Assembly (NCBI GenBank): GCA_011947345.1
Contig: JAAVTG010000554.1
Span: 1,550,001-1,614,000 of the forward strand
Reading direction: 5' to 3'
Source of the DNA: Phytophthora quininea
Lineage: Eukaryota; Oomycota; Peronosporomycetes; Peronosporales; Peronosporaceae
Length of the DNA stretch: 64,000 nt
Shown here: one piece after another, positions 23,501 through 34,941 of the stretch
Position numbering within the stretch: position 1 is the first letter of the stretch
Layout of the letters: each line of letters begins with the position of its first letter
The notes under the pieces: generated by a model
Databases searched by the model: none
What the model saw: only the letters and a program-made list of their open reading frames with translations
Told to the model about the DNA's origin: nothing
Made by a program: the position numbers and the translations under genes

Positions 23501-24748
23501 TTTCCGCGCCTTCAAGGATAAAAGCGTGTCCATCCAGAGTGGTGCTTTGGAGAAACTGGAACGGGATCTCAAGCTCTTGAAGGAGAGATCAGTCGAACTA
23601 AACAGCAGGAGGAGGCTGCGACCCATGCGTTGGATGATCTCGCGCCGCGAATGAAAAGTGCGCACGAAAATCTTCACGATAACGAGGCGCTGAAGCGACA
23701 AATTCTGGACAACTTGGACTACCGCGCACTTCAAAAGAGTTGCAAGATATGCGTGTTGAGATGGAAGGGATCAAGGCCGAAATCGAAAAGCTCCCAAGGT
23801 TGTGCGACGTGGACGATCGCGTTGACGTAGCTAAAACGGCCCTGGACTCTGCTCTTGGCTCTCGTGGTGTGGTGAAGGGCACTGAACTGCAGATTAAGGA
23901 GCATATCCGAGACTACAAGATCCAACTGCGTGCGCCAGCTCTGAAAGATGTCGACGAACGATATCGCCAGAAGTTGATTCAATATGAGACGACTCAGCTG
24001 GCCGTGGCAGACCTGGATCGCTACTTTAAGGCTCTGGACGAGTCTCTGCTGCAGTACCACTCGAAGAAAGTGGAGGAGATCAACTCCATCATTCGGCAGC
24101 TCTGGCAGATTACTTACAAGGGTCAAGACATCGACACGATCGAACTCGTGAGCGGACAGGAAGCGGGTGTGGTCTCCAAGGCCGCACGGTCGTACGACTA
24201 CCGCGTTGTTATGAAGAAGGGAGGGGTGGCGATCGACATGCGAGGCCGTTGCAGTGCCGGGCAAAGGTGCTAGCCGCGCTGGTCATCCGCCTTGCCTTGG
24301 CCGAGACCTTCTGTCTCAACTGCGGCATCCTGGCACTGGATGAGCCAACGACGAATCTCGACACTGAGAACAAGTTTGGGCTGGCACAAGCGATCACAGA
24401 GTACGTCCACCATTTTGTGAGGATGTGACGTTTTGATTGTTGTAACCTTTCCTGTTGTTCGTCTGTGTAGCATTCTCAACGCTCGGTCTCAACAGCAAAA
24501 CTTCCAGCTGGTCTGCATCACCCACGACGAAGAGTTCGTGCAGATGCTCAGCCGTACGCAGGCCATGGACGGCACCCGCCCGGAATTCTACTGGCGTATC
24601 CGACGAGAAGACATGTACGCTACTGCTATGCCCAATATTCATTCGCCTTTTAGGAGTAGTGACTAACAGGCTTGCTCTTCGTGATTGTAGTGGTGGCAAT
24701 CGCTTCGTTAGCAAAATTGAACGACGGGAGTGGGAGGATGGCATCTAA
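20572..24748 (+). CDS. RAD50: RAD50, MRN complex ATPase (multiple frameshifts)
   Basis: SMC-like ATPase of the MRE11-RAD50-NBS1 double-strand-break complex. In order: Walker [21 protein letters not shown]; a long coiled coil; a zinc hook with CPLC near 22678; the return coiled coil; signature and Walker B ([14 protein letters not shown] near 24320); and a C-terminus ending [12 protein letters not shown]. Two introns lie at the 3' end, 24402-24470 and 24616-24690 approximately. The frame breaks at about 20739 (CCCC run), 22375 (AAAAA), 22830-22885 (probably two or three indels), 23610, 23735 and 24266 (AAA). Domain order is complete and codons are otherwise conserved, so these look like sequence errors rather than decay. 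A full-length product would have about 1,320 residues, normal for the family. Confidence 0.93.
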
Positions 24749-24822
24749 TGCTGAAAGCAGTGCATCAATCTACGTTACCAGTCTGTGTGTTTCTGGAAGC
24801 TAGTTAATCCTCGAACAAAACT

Positions 24823-27141
24823 CTAACTTTGCAAGCTGGTCTCGCCTTTCGTACTCGTCTTAGCATCCTGTTTCTTCAGCTGAAGCTGCACATCGAGGTT
24901 ACTGCTTTGCTTGAGCAGTTCACGAACGGCCATGGTAGCGTATGACGACGGTCCTAACTGGAACTCGAGACACAGGGCACGAGACTTGCCATCGGGGATC
25001 GATGGTTGGACCTTGTGGCCCGAAATGCAGTCGACATCAGTCTCCAACAACGGCACTGTGGAATCGTTGTAGCGCTTGATCTCGTGCGCCACGTCAACGG
25101 GCTTCTTGAGCACATGGCGATAGGAGCCTGGCAAATGGTACTCTGAATTTGTTGCCCGTTCGAGTGCCAGGAAGTCGACACCGTCGGCCTTCAAGATCTC
25201 CTCATATCGCTGCTTCAGCGCATTCTCCGGGTAAGTGACGCTGTATCCTGGGAGCGGGAGCACCACATCGTAAATGGTGAACTCGTTCAGGTTCTCGGTC
25301 GTGACGACTGTCACGCTGTTAGCTGATGGTCGTGTATTCTCAGTGTCAGTCCGCGGCTTCTTGTTTGCGGAGCAGCTTCCTCATCATCATCGGCAGCGGC
25401 ATTCTCTCCGTCATCAACAAATTGTTCGTTGCTCTGGCCATTGAGGATGACAAGATCCCCCACCACCGGCGTATCCCTCGAGAATTGCGTCAAGCGTTCG
25501 CTTACCACTGTATTCCAGACGTAACTCTGGTAGGAGTGCGTGTACATCATGCGCAAGTGCCGCGGGATCCCCTGGAGAGCAGTGCTGTAAGCTGTCAGTC
25601 CATGCGTACGGAGGCCGTTAAGCACGGCACGCTCGGCGATAAGGTAGGGAGGTAATGCTCGCAGCGCAGCGGCGACGTCCTGGTATTCCTGGAAAGTCTG
25701 CCGAGCTTCACGGATCTTGGTAGCGTCGCCCTCCTGAGGCAACAACAGCAAGTCAACGACACGTTTGTGGTCACGCTGCAAGATGGCTCGACCGATTTCG
25801 TGCGTGGCGACGGACTTCGTGCCGAATCGCTGCAGACCAAAGTAGTTGATAAAACCATGGACACTCCAGCTGCGAACTGCTTCGTGGATCTGGTCGTCCG
25901 AAATCGTCTTGTCATCGGGCAGACTGCGGATCGCCAGCGAGAAGCGGTTGCCGCGGAGGTCGCCAAGGTTCAGTCTCTCTGGGACGTATTTCGCGTCCCC
26001 CACCAGGAAGTTGAACGACTCCAACTCGCGTCCTGCGCGGTTCAGCGTCTCCAACTTTTCCTTGGACCCGCGATACACTGTGCACTGTTGCGTTGTGATG
26101 GCGCGCTTGTCCTTCGTGCCAGCGTAGGTGAAGGCAGTCACATTGGAGTTCAACGCCTTGGCCAGCTGCATCATGATGCTGTTGGTCTCCATGTTGCGCT
26201 TGTACAGAGTAAATTGCAGGTAATCAGGGCGGTTCTTGGGCCACACTGCACGTCCGTTGCTGCCTCCTCGCTGGTCCATATCCTTGCGCTTCTTGCCGCC
26301 GACCATAACTCGACGAACGCGAATCACAGACAAACCGTCGCTGTTGTTAGTCGTGTCTGACACCACCATCCCGCTGCCAAACTTGCGAACGACTTGATGC
26401 ACTGCAGCCCGCGTCTCCTTGGAGTCTATCGGCGGGAAGAAAAACGTCGTCTCGGGTTTCTTCTCCACCACCACAACAGCTTCCTTCATCTCGACATCGT
26501 CCTTTGCCTGGTCTTCCTTGCTGGCGTTCTTCTTGGCATTGTTCGCCTCCTCTTGGCTTCTTCTTCCTGCACCTGTGCGTCGACCAGCTTGGCCATAAAC
26601 TCCTCCAGCTTGTTCGCCGTCTCTTGTCCACACACGTCTGCAACTGCAGCTCTCAACTTCTCAATATCCTCCCGCTCCTGCTTCAACGCTCGTGCCCGTT
26701 TGTTGGCATTGAACATGCCCAACAACCGACCCGCCAACTTGCCCACCAGGTGTGCACAGGTTCCGGGATGTCCATCTTGCCGTTCGCAGCGTCGTTCAGC
26801 AGCGCAAACACTCGGTGCTTGAACACCTCGCTGACCTTCGGTGCTTTGGGCTGCGGCGCCCAGCGCTTGACGTCCTGCAGACGCACCACGTCCCCACTCA
26901 GAGCCACCTCCCGCACCACAAAGTCCGAGTATCGCTCCTTGGTGGTGCCGTGGAAGCCACCAATTTCGGGCGTCAGGAAGCTCTTGATGCCCACGACAGA
27001 CTCGTCGACGCTGCAGGCGGTGCCGTCGTTGTAGCCGGCAGCTCGGAAATCGGGTCCATCGTGGCCGCGTCCGCCCCGCCCGCCGCGTCCACCACGACGA
27101 CCACCACGTCCACGAGACGAGAACCGAGCTGACCGGCCCAT
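24823..27141 (-). CDS. PUS7/TruD-family pseudouridine synthase, copy 1
   Basis: Makes pseudouridine in tRNA, snRNA and mRNA in the nucleus in characterised homologues. The catalytic motif AGTKDKRAITTQ is intact; its Asp is the nucleophile of the family. Other blocks: RPDYLQFTLYKRN, RSWSVHGFINYFGLQRFGT, TLNRAGRELESFNFLVGDA and the C-terminal VVLPLPGYSVTYP. The N-terminus (ATG 27141) has an RGG-rich tract (SSRGRGGRRGGRGGRGGRG), an RNA-binding feature. Frames change near 26750, 26560 and 25320; each can be explained by a single base. The 3' end is 74 bases from the RAD50 stop, convergent. It is paralogous to 38218-40686. The RGG tract and the intact catalytic Asp make this the better candidate for the active enzyme. 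Confidence 0.88.
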
Positions 27142-27355
27142 GGAACTAGACGCACACAGACGAAGAGCTCGAACAGGAAGCAGCGACAGCTTGAACGCAC
27201 TTGGTTTCCGCAAGGATTATGGGCCAATGATTGGCAGTCAAAGCGAAGACTATCAAAATGCAAAGCAGCGGCATCACGTTGGGCATGAACTGCCAACTTC
27301 CTCGCTGAGCTGAGCTGGTACTACTACAACGCTAAACTGAACGATAGAAGTGTCA

Positions 27356-28831
27356 TCACCTCAAAAACTGCGCTCGCTCCAAAATCTCGTCGGCGGTGCG
27401 TTGAATCTGCATGGAAGCAAAGTCGCCGCGTGCAATCGCCTCGTCAACGGCAGATCGAGCAAAACGCTCCTCCAGCACCAGCAAATTAGCGAGAAGCAGA
27501 TCGTCCTCTGGGATCCACATCGCGGAAGGAGACGCGCCCAAGAGGAAAGCTCGTGCCACAGTGGGGTCGCCACTGCAGTAATACAGGGCATGCACGACCG
27601 AAGGCATGTCCTGCGTTGTTTCGAGCTGCAGTTGGCAGATGAGCTCGTCGGCTTCTGATTCTGTTGTAGCCTCCGTCTCCACAGGTCTTGTTTGCTGGTG
27701 TTGGCTACTGGGATCAGCGTCAGCAGCCTCGATGGCAGCAGCATCACTTTCTCGGGGCTGAGCACTTGGCACAGTCGTGGTCTTAAAAAACCGTTGCAAT
27801 CGCTGGCGTTTCCTGCGATCGCCGAACACACTTGACCACACACTAGTAAAGTAAACGCCACCGTCTTCACGATCACCAGCGCTGTCAGTGTCACTTTCAG
27901 GCGGCGGAAGACTCCGGCTTGGCACTGAATCATCGTCACGAGTCGGGCCGTGATCGGGGCTGCTTCGCTGTCGCTTCTGCTTCTTCTTGGACGAGTTCGG
28001 CTGCCCTGCAGTCCTCACAGGAGCAACGGGGTTGGTGGGGTGGCAGTTCTTTCTGGCGTCATCGGAGTCGTTTGCACAGCATGGTTCTCGGGAGTAGTGA
28101 GGTGACTGCTAAGCTTTTCTTGCTCCACCTCCCTCCGCCTTGTCTCAAGTGGCCCAGTCGTCGCCGGCGACTCAGGACGCTTCTCTTCCTCCTCCTCCCT
28201 TTTCTCCCTTGCCGCAAAAGCCTTGGCAAAATCTCCCTCTGCTCGATAGGAGTCTTCCTCTGCAAAAGCTTCCTAAAGTGCTCGTGCATACTCTGGCTGG
28301 AATGGGATGTCACCTGCACCAGCAACAAACGCAATATCAATCTCCATATCGTAACCACTAGCTCCAACGTAGCTGTCTTGGTACCTTTTGCCTCTCGGCC
28401 AGCTTCCACGCAGCAGCCGACAGCGCCTGCATGTTCTTCCAGCCGTGGGTCTTGGCAAAGTACAGCATGCGGGCGTCGTCTTCGGCCGAGTAGCTCTGTC
28501 GGCCCTTTCCCTTCTTGATCTGTTTCCTGGTGGTGGTCAGTGACTTCCCCGAGAACTGATCGATATCTAGTAGCCTCCCAGAGGCCACTGACTGCTCCAC
28601 GAACGCCATAGCCACTTGCTGCGGCCGCTCTGGGTCCAGGCGCTCGCTCTCTACCAACTGTGTGGCGCCCACTGAAGACGACACTGCGCCGCCGTGTTTG
28701 GTGATGAGGCTCGTGAGCTTTGACTTGCGTTTGCGAGAGATGTCGCTCGCGAGATGGAAGGTCAGGCCGTGGAAGAGCGCAGTGCTGGAGGTAGCATCGT
28801 CGCGAGGTGTCGCGTCCTTTTGCGCGGGCAT
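27356..28831 (-). CDS. RAP1/TERF2IP-like telomere protein (BRCT, Myb, RCT)
   Basis: Exon 1 is 28831-28385 and the intron is 28384-28314 (71 nt, GTACC...CAG). Exon 1 carries an N-terminal BRCT-like domain (ALFHGLTFHLASDISRKRKS...LITKHGGAVSS) and the first two helices of a Myb domain (RQSYSAEDDARMLYFAKTHG). Exon 2 completes the Myb (HSSQSMHEHFRKLL). A charged linker follows, with frame changes near 28240 and 28020. The last segment (28018-27356) has a RAP1 C-terminal-like helical domain (MPSVVHALYYCSGDPTVARA, then IPEDDLLL). The order BRCT-Myb-RCT is that of animal and fungal RAP1, a shelterin component. Assignment rests on architecture and short motifs. Confidence 0.72.
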
Positions 28832-29110
28832 TTTTCAAAGCTAGGGTTTGTAGGGTATAGAAGCCCTACCAACCACACAGAGAAAATGATTGAGTTCCAG
28901 AGGACAATGTGGGGCGATGGGTGGAGTGACCCAGTGCGGACGACTTCATCGCTTGCCAACGCAAGGTCTCATTAGATGTAGAGAGTTTGAAGCTTTTGTT
29001 GGAATGTTATCCGTACTTGGTCTGTCACGGCGACAGAATGCTGCTTTACAGCAGTGGCAGCTCCATTCGACGAACTCGCGGAGCCGGTCTCTCAGCGATT
29101 GAAGTTGTGT

Positions 29111-29619
29111 CTACAACTCGAGCTGCAAACAACGAACGACGAAGCGCTGCCTCCTGTGGGTCACACGTGCACTTGCCATCTTCATCACTTGGTCTTGTAG
29201 TCGACGCAGCTCGGCGTGGGCCTGCTGCTGCATCTGCTTCACTTCGTCCACAAACGCAAGTAACAGCTGCATCTGTGCCTTTAGGTCCTCCAGATTGTCT
29301 TCAACCAGAGTCATCAACTCTCGAGACGGTGCGAGCACTGGGACCGCCGGATAAAGCAAGCTCTTCAGCTCTTCTTCCTCGCTCTTGCGAAGTTGTCGCT
29401 GCGCTCGACGCCACAGCATGTGCAAACAGCTTCGGATCGAGCTGCAAACGGCTTGGGGCCTACAAGTTGAGGGAACAAGCGGTGAACGGCGTCTGCGGCG
29501 TGGCTTTTGCTGTCTGCAGCGATCTTCGCGGAGCGGAAGAGCAGTGAGAGGCTGAGCGACTCCCAGTCGATGCTGTGGTTGGAGCCTTCATGTGTCGACT
29601 TCATCGGTGGACGCTCCAT
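29111..29619 (-). CDS. Unknown small coiled-coil protein
   Basis: Two minus frames join near 29415 beside a TTT run, giving about 170 residues from ATG 29619. The N-terminal half (SIDWESLSLSLLFRSAKIAA; AVHRLFPQLVGPKPF) is helical. The C-terminal half is coiled coil (LMTLVEDNLEDLKAQMQLLL; DEVKQMQQQAHAELRRLQDQ). I do not recognise it. Confidence 0.5.
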
Positions 29620-29663
29620 GGCATCGGCCGGTCTGGTCGAGCTTTGATTTAAGAAAGGCAACT

Positions 29664-29915
29664 TCAACTTTGCCTTTGTGTGGTGTACACCACCTTGCAA
29701 ATATCAGAACCTGATCTTTTTGAGTTGTTCAAACCTTCGCATTCGGATACCCCACCGAAAAGATAGTCGTCGCGTGCTTCAAGCAGAGGCAAATCTTGTT
29801 TGTAAATCTCTTCATACATCTGCAACGCTACAGATTTAGATCGAAGCCTTTTTCTGAAAGACTTGTATCCTGCGTGGGTACACGTTTGCTCGACGTGGGT
29901 GAACATGCGCGCCAT
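29664..29915 (-). CDS. Small open frame, doubtful
   Basis: An 83-codon frame rich in charged residues (TCTHAGYKSFRKRLRSKSVA; MYEEIYKQDLPLLEARDDY). It has no recognised domain and could be a remnant of a larger gene whose other parts lie at 29830-30080 on the same strand in another frame. Confidence 0.25.
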   Translation of the reverse strand: MARMFTHVEQTCTHAGYKSFRKRLRSKSVALQMYEEIYKQDLPLLEARDDYLFGGVSECEGLNNSKRSGSDICKVVYTTQRQS

Positions 29916-30198
29916 GACTGGAAGAGCTGTGCTAGTACATGCGTGGCCAAGCTGCTAGACACCGCTATGCTAGCCGTATCTGACGGGCACACATCCCGAC
30001 ACAGTTCTCCAGCAGTGTACTGGTAGTCGCTTCGATTTGCGGTACAATTTTCGCGGCGTCTATGTCGGTCTAGATGCAGCATAGCAGATGGCAGTCTTTT
30101 TTCCGGCTATAGTTGGTGTAGCACCACACCACTCGGGCCAGCCTGTCCTCAAAGGGGAGAAAATCGAGCAACTCCGGTCGCATTCGCCAGTCCTCGCC

Positions 30199-32237
30199 AT
30201 GCAGCGCCGACGCCCCCACGCCGCCAGGTCCGCCGTCCCTGCTGCCTACTGGCCGGGTCTCTCCGTACTAACTCGATCTCTGCTCTGCAGGCTCTGCCGA
30301 CGGCGCCTCGCCCGTCCGCGCGAGCAGCAAGAAGCCGTCGCCCGCCGACTTCATGTTCGGCGCGACGCTGGGCGAGGGCGCGTACGCCAGAGTGCGTGCC
30401 AGTCTCTGGAGGCTTTCACGACAGTGTATTGACGGTGGTGTGATCTGTGGCAGGTCGTGCATGCGCGTATGAAGGACACGGGCGTCGAGTACGCGGTCAA
30501 GATCATGGAGAAGCGCTTCATCCGCAAGGAGAAGAAGGTCAAGTTTGTCATGATGGAGCGCAAGGTCTTCTCAAGGTCTCGCACGACCGCATCGTCAAGC
30601 TCTTCTTCACCTTCCAGGTACAGCAGCTCATTAGTGGGGAAATGTTACGTCGGGCGAGGCTGTTGACACCTTGTCGTGTTTGTAACTTGGTACAATAGGA
30701 CAGCAGCTACCTGTACATGGTGATGGAGCTCTGTCGCGGCGGAGAACTGCTGGACGTCATTACGTGCGTCTTGAGTCTATTTTTCCAGCTTTTTGATTGG
30801 TGAAAGTGGAAAACTGACTCTAGAGTGGACGGATGAATTTTATTTAGGAAGCACCAGAAGGCGCAGGCTGCTGCGGGGTTTACAGACCGCGCGTGCTCGC
30901 TGGAGATGACGAAATTCTACATTGCCGAGGTGGTGGTAGCTCTCGAGTATCTGCACAAGAACGGCGTCATCCATCGCGATCTCAAGCCGGAGAATATTTT
31001 GCTTAGCGATGAGGGCCATCTGAAGGTGACCGATTTTGGTACCGCCAAGGACGAGTCTGAGGAGAGTCGTCACAACACGTTTTGCGGTACGGCAGAGTAC
31101 GTGTCGCCTGAGGTGCTGCGCGACCAGGAGGCTGGTCGTGGCTGCGATTTGTGGGCCATGGCGTGCATGGTATTTCAGATGCTTGTGGGCCGACCCATGT
31201 TCCGTGCCGAGAACGAGTACCTTACATTCCAGCAGATTTTGAACCACCCCGCAGAGGACTTTTTGTACCCCGCGGGATTTCCGGGGTCGCTCAAGACCTG
31301 ATTGACCGCATTCTTGTACAAGATCCGAATGAGCGTCTGGGTGCGGGCTCTGACGAGGACGGAAACGGATACCAGGCCCTGAAATCGCATCCCTTTTTCG
31401 ATGGCATTGATTGGAATTTGGTTGGATACGCGAAGGCCCCGTACGCTCCTGAGATCGGTCGTCTACCTCCCACCGAATATGTACGCGTCCATTTCCGTAG
31501 TGTTGATGTTGAATTGGATCTAATGATTCGTTTTTTCAGGATGGCGCAACTGAAGATTGGCTTTTGCGGGTGTTGCCACCGAGTTGCAAGTCTCCTCGGG
31601 TCTTGCGCTTGACCCGACGCCTTCTCCGTACGTGTCCCTTTCGAATTGATTAGAGTATCATTTACTGGATGAGCTCATTAAACCTGTTTGTGCTGATATT
31701 CTTTGCAGGGCGGAGCATGTTCATGTTAACGTAGTGGAAGTGGCACGCCAAAGGCCGCAATACCGCCCGCGATGAGGCGCACGAGCTCGCTCTGGAACCG
31801 TTTCTTGTTGGATGACGAGTTGATCAAAATGGGTGGCCTTATCAGCAAGCGCAAGGGCCTTTTCTCCAAGAAACGACAAGTACGGGTTTGCTAGACTTTG
31901 TATGCGGTTTGTGATACGAATATCTAACTCTTGTTTCTGCCTCTGCAGTTGATTCTGACGTCGAAGCCGCGTCTGATCTACATTGATCCCATTAGAATGA
32001 AGCAGAAGGGAGAGATCCCGTGGTCGGACAATCTCTACGTGCAGTCGAAGAGCGCGACTGCATTTGACGTCGTGACGGTGAGGGAAACTCCGGTGCTTTA
32101 TGTACTCGCGTTCGTCGTATACTGACTAGGAATTTTTGCCACTCTAGCCAAACCGGGTGTACCATCTGAACGACCTCGTCAACGGGTCGAAGAAATGGAT
32201 TGAGGCCATCAACGCCGCACTTGTGCGTGCAATGTAA
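30199..32237 (+). CDS. PDK1, 3-phosphoinositide-dependent protein kinase
   Basis: AGC master kinase that phosphorylates the activation loop of AKT/S6K/PKA-type kinases. Kinase domain: [12 protein letters not shown] (Gly loop), AVKIMEKRF (Lys), [42 protein letters not shown], activation loop [17 protein letters not shown]-terminal PH domain matches PDK1 closely ([41 protein letters not shown]). Exons start near 30199, 30291, 30454, 30699, 30848, 31541, 31710, 31949 and 32148, with GT-AG introns. Frame breaks are near 30215 (CCCCC run), 30570 and 31280 (GGGG run). The combination of kinase and this PH domain makes the call specific. Confidence 0.92.
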
Positions 32238-32479
32238 CGAAGCCACCGAGCGCTTGCTCGAGACCCCCGCTAATGCTTTGCGAAAATGGATACGTGTTGA
32301 GTAGACGCTGTGTGTTGGGACAGCCGCAACTAAAATGCAAGTCTTTTCGGGTGAACAATCTCAATCTCTATCGAAAACCAAACAAACCAAACGCAACCAC
32401 GACGCCATTTGAGAGGATTCTCCAGAATCTGCATTAATCGGAAGATTTCGACCAGCTAAGTAGCTACATGCCGCAGCAT

Positions 32480-33135
32480 TTACTCGTCGTCGTCGTCCGC
32501 GTCGTTGCCCGCATCGTGGATGTTGAAATAACGCAGCTCGTACGTGTTCTTGTCCGAGGCAATAACGTGCAGGTAGTCACGCAGCTGCTGCTTCTTCAGG
32601 TACTTCTTGGTCAGGTACTTGAGGTAGCGCTTGGAGAAGGGGGCACGGCCACCACCTGCAGCTTGGTCTTCTCGCGGGTGATCTTGACGGCCTCGCCCAG
32701 CACGCCCGTCTTGCCGCCGACCTTGATGCGGTCGTGCAGGAACTTCTCGAAGGAAGCGGGGTCCAGCACGTGGTCGTCCACGGGGACGGTGCAGTCGATG
32801 GTGAACTTAAGCAGCTGCTTCTTGCCGACCTTCTTTCCCTTGTGCTGGATATTACGACAAAGAGACACAGTCAGGCACCAGAACCTCGAAAGAGATTGCT
32901 GGGCGAGTGTGTCTGCGTCGTTGCTTGGCTAAAAGTCCATCGGAAACCCTCCTGGATAGAGGGTTTTCTCCACCCGAAGAAACATGAGCGCTCCAGTCTA
33001 ATGCGTGGCGACACACAAGGTGCTGCCCACAGAGAAGGGAACTCTGTTTGCCCGAGCAGAGAAGGAGGACTCTGCAGCTTAGCAACGAACTAGACCCACT
33101 CGCCCCAGAGAGAGGCGACGTACAGCAGGAGCCAT
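32480..33135 (-). CDS. RPL22: 60S ribosomal protein eL22
   Basis: Exon 1 (33135-33124) encodes only MAPA; a 279-nt intron (33123-32845, GTACGT...CAG) follows and exon 2 is 32844-32480. Family blocks are [36 protein letters not shown] and, after a frame change near 32640, [15 protein letters not shown] and [12 protein letters not shown] with an acidic end. The break is a single base beside a CCCCC run and the downstream frame is fully conserved, so an error is more likely than a dead gene. The intron directly after a tiny first exon is common in ribosomal protein genes. Confidence 0.9.
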
Positions 33136-33546
33136 GATGTCTACGATGAGAGAGTTACTACGGAGTCGTTCGGAGAATGGCACTGAAAAGCCCAGCAGCA
33201 ACCAAAAATCAATGGCCGACATCGACTGACCAAACGTTGATCGACAGTATACAACATCCAAGTATCAAGAGGTACCCTGACTACTTGGAATTTATTTACT
33301 AAACAATGTATAGGATATACCAACGTTTGGGATTTTGATGGTTTTGTTCTTGTATCGAGAGATTCGTCGTCCTATTACAGGGAGATGCAAGCGGTTGGCT
33401 CAGAACCGGTTTGCAAGGAGCTCCATTTCGCCTGCGATCGCCATCTTGTATCTGGTCAAGAAAACCTTAAAGTGATTCAAGGTGAGGCGTCTCGTCATGC
33501 TATAGCAAGTGCTCGTACTTATTGCTGTTCTCTCCTCTCTACTCAG
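33136..33546. promoter_or_regulatory. Divergent promoter region of eL22 and P2, with 5' UTR intron
   Basis: 411 bases separate the two divergent ribosomal protein start codons. On the plus strand a GT-AG intron (33482-33546, GTGAGG...CAG) ends directly at the P2 ATG, so the P2 leader is spliced. Shared promoter use for co-regulated ribosomal genes is an inference. Confidence 0.5.
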
Positions 33547-33884
33547 ATGCGTTACATTGCTGCCTACCTGCTTGCCGTCCTGGGTGGCCACGAGACCCCC
33601 TCTGAGCACGACGTGGTGCGCATCCTGCACTCGAGCGGCATCGAGACCGACGAGGCTCGCGTTGCCGCCGTCATCAAGGCCATGGAGGGCAAGAGCGTCG
33701 AGCAGGTGATCGCCGCGGGCAGCAGCAAGCTGGCCTCGTTCGGCGCCGCCGGTGCCGCGCCGCCGCTGGCGCTGCTGGTGGCGCTGCTGAGGCCGAGAAG
33801 GTCGAGGAGAAGGCCGTTGAGGAGGAAGAGGAGGTCGACATGGGCGGCGGCATGGACATGTTCGGCGGAGACGAGGACTACTAA
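33547..33884 (+). CDS. RPLP2: 60S acidic ribosomal stalk protein P2
   Basis: Begins MRYIAAYLLAVLGG, diagnostic for P2, followed by the helical dimerisation domain (SIETDEARVAAVIKAMEGK-type region, EQVIAAGSSKLASFG). P2 forms the GTPase-activating stalk with P0 and P1. The frame changes in the Ala/Gly hinge near 33770; downstream the expected acidic tail appears in the next frame and ends at TAA 33882-33884. The tail ends GGGMDMFGGDEDY rather than the usual GFGLFD. About 112 residues, normal length. The break is probably a sequencing error in GC-rich repeat-like DNA. Confidence 0.9.
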
Positions 33885-33962
33885 GCCCCCGACGACCGAC
33901 GGCCGAGCTTAGCAGAGTAACACGTCTAATCAATGGATGACTTTGTTAGGAGACCAATTGGC

Positions 33963-34897
33963 TTATTGCAGGCAGCATTTGGAGTTGGCGGGCACGCGGA
34001 TGTCTGGCATCTTGACGTCTGGGTCGTGCTGCTCGTGGTTGACGATCTGCGCCTTGAGGACGGGCGCCTCCACGTCCAGGTCAGCTTTGGTGAGAGGGAT
34101 GCCAGCCAGGTCGGCAGCCACTTGGCGGAACGTCGTGTTGACCTGGTCGCCAGTCTTGGCCGACACGAAGTAGCTCTTGAGGTCGTTCTCCTCGGTAAAC
34201 TGTTTGTGCTTGGCCACTTTGACGGCGCGGAGGTGGTTCAGGTCCGCTGCAATGGACAATCGTTAGAATGATGGCGGGTGTAGATCAAGTGACCGACATA
34301 CTCTTGTTGCCCACGAGGGCGACGTACGGCATCCGCTCCTCGTCGAACGTGCGTCGCACCAACCGGTACCAGTCCTCGAGGTTTTGGAAACTCTCGTAGT
34401 TGGTGATGTCGTACACCAGCAGCACGGCCTGCAGAAGAGTTTTGATCAATGTGAGGACACTGTATCCTTGCTGCTATTGTACTGAGAGCGGCATGCCCAC
34501 CTGCGCCCCATAAATATAATTCTTGAGCATTTTGCCGCCGATACTTTGGCCACCGATGTCCCAGATCTGCAGCGTCACTTGAGTGTCGCCTGCCACGGTT
34601 CGACTTGTGGGTTTGGCGTTTGATCACTCGACAAATATCCAACTACTGCACCTGGCAACGCCATCCGCTTGAGGAAGAAGTCGAGGCCGATGGTCTGCTT
34701 GTACGTGGTGGAAAAATTGTCTTCCGTGTGCCGCATGGCGATCGACGTCTTGCCCACGGCGCCATCCCCCAAGATGATCACCTACGGCCAGCAGCAATAG
34801 TTCAAGACGATGAAACTAAGTTAGACATGAACAAGCTTCCGCCAACCTTATACTGGAGTTGCTGCGGCTCCGACTCGCTATCTGTCTCCTTCGACAT
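33963..34897 (-). CDS. RAB28: RAB28-type small GTPase
   Basis: Five exons: 34897-34847, 34781-34652, 34589-34501, 34428-34302 and 34246-33963. All splice phases are consistent, and 226 residues result with no frame break. G motifs: GDGAVGKTS (P-loop), [18 protein letters not shown] (switch 1), [11 protein letters not shown] (switch 2; GGQ rather than AGQ, as in RAB28), GNKTDL and SAKTG. It ends in CCLQ, a CaaX prenylation box like that of RAB28 and unlike most Rabs. RAB28 works with cilia/IFT and endosomes in other eukaryotes. The start is 45 bases from the next gene, divergent. Confidence 0.93.
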
Positions 34898-34941
34898 GCT
34901 GCTCTTCAAGATCGCGACTTTTCAAGAACTACACAATTACT

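Noticed and set aside
22279..23830. Treating RAD50 frame changes as introns
   Set aside because: Breaks fall inside continuous conserved coiled coil without GT-AG boundaries of usable length; only the two 3' interruptions have proper splice sites.
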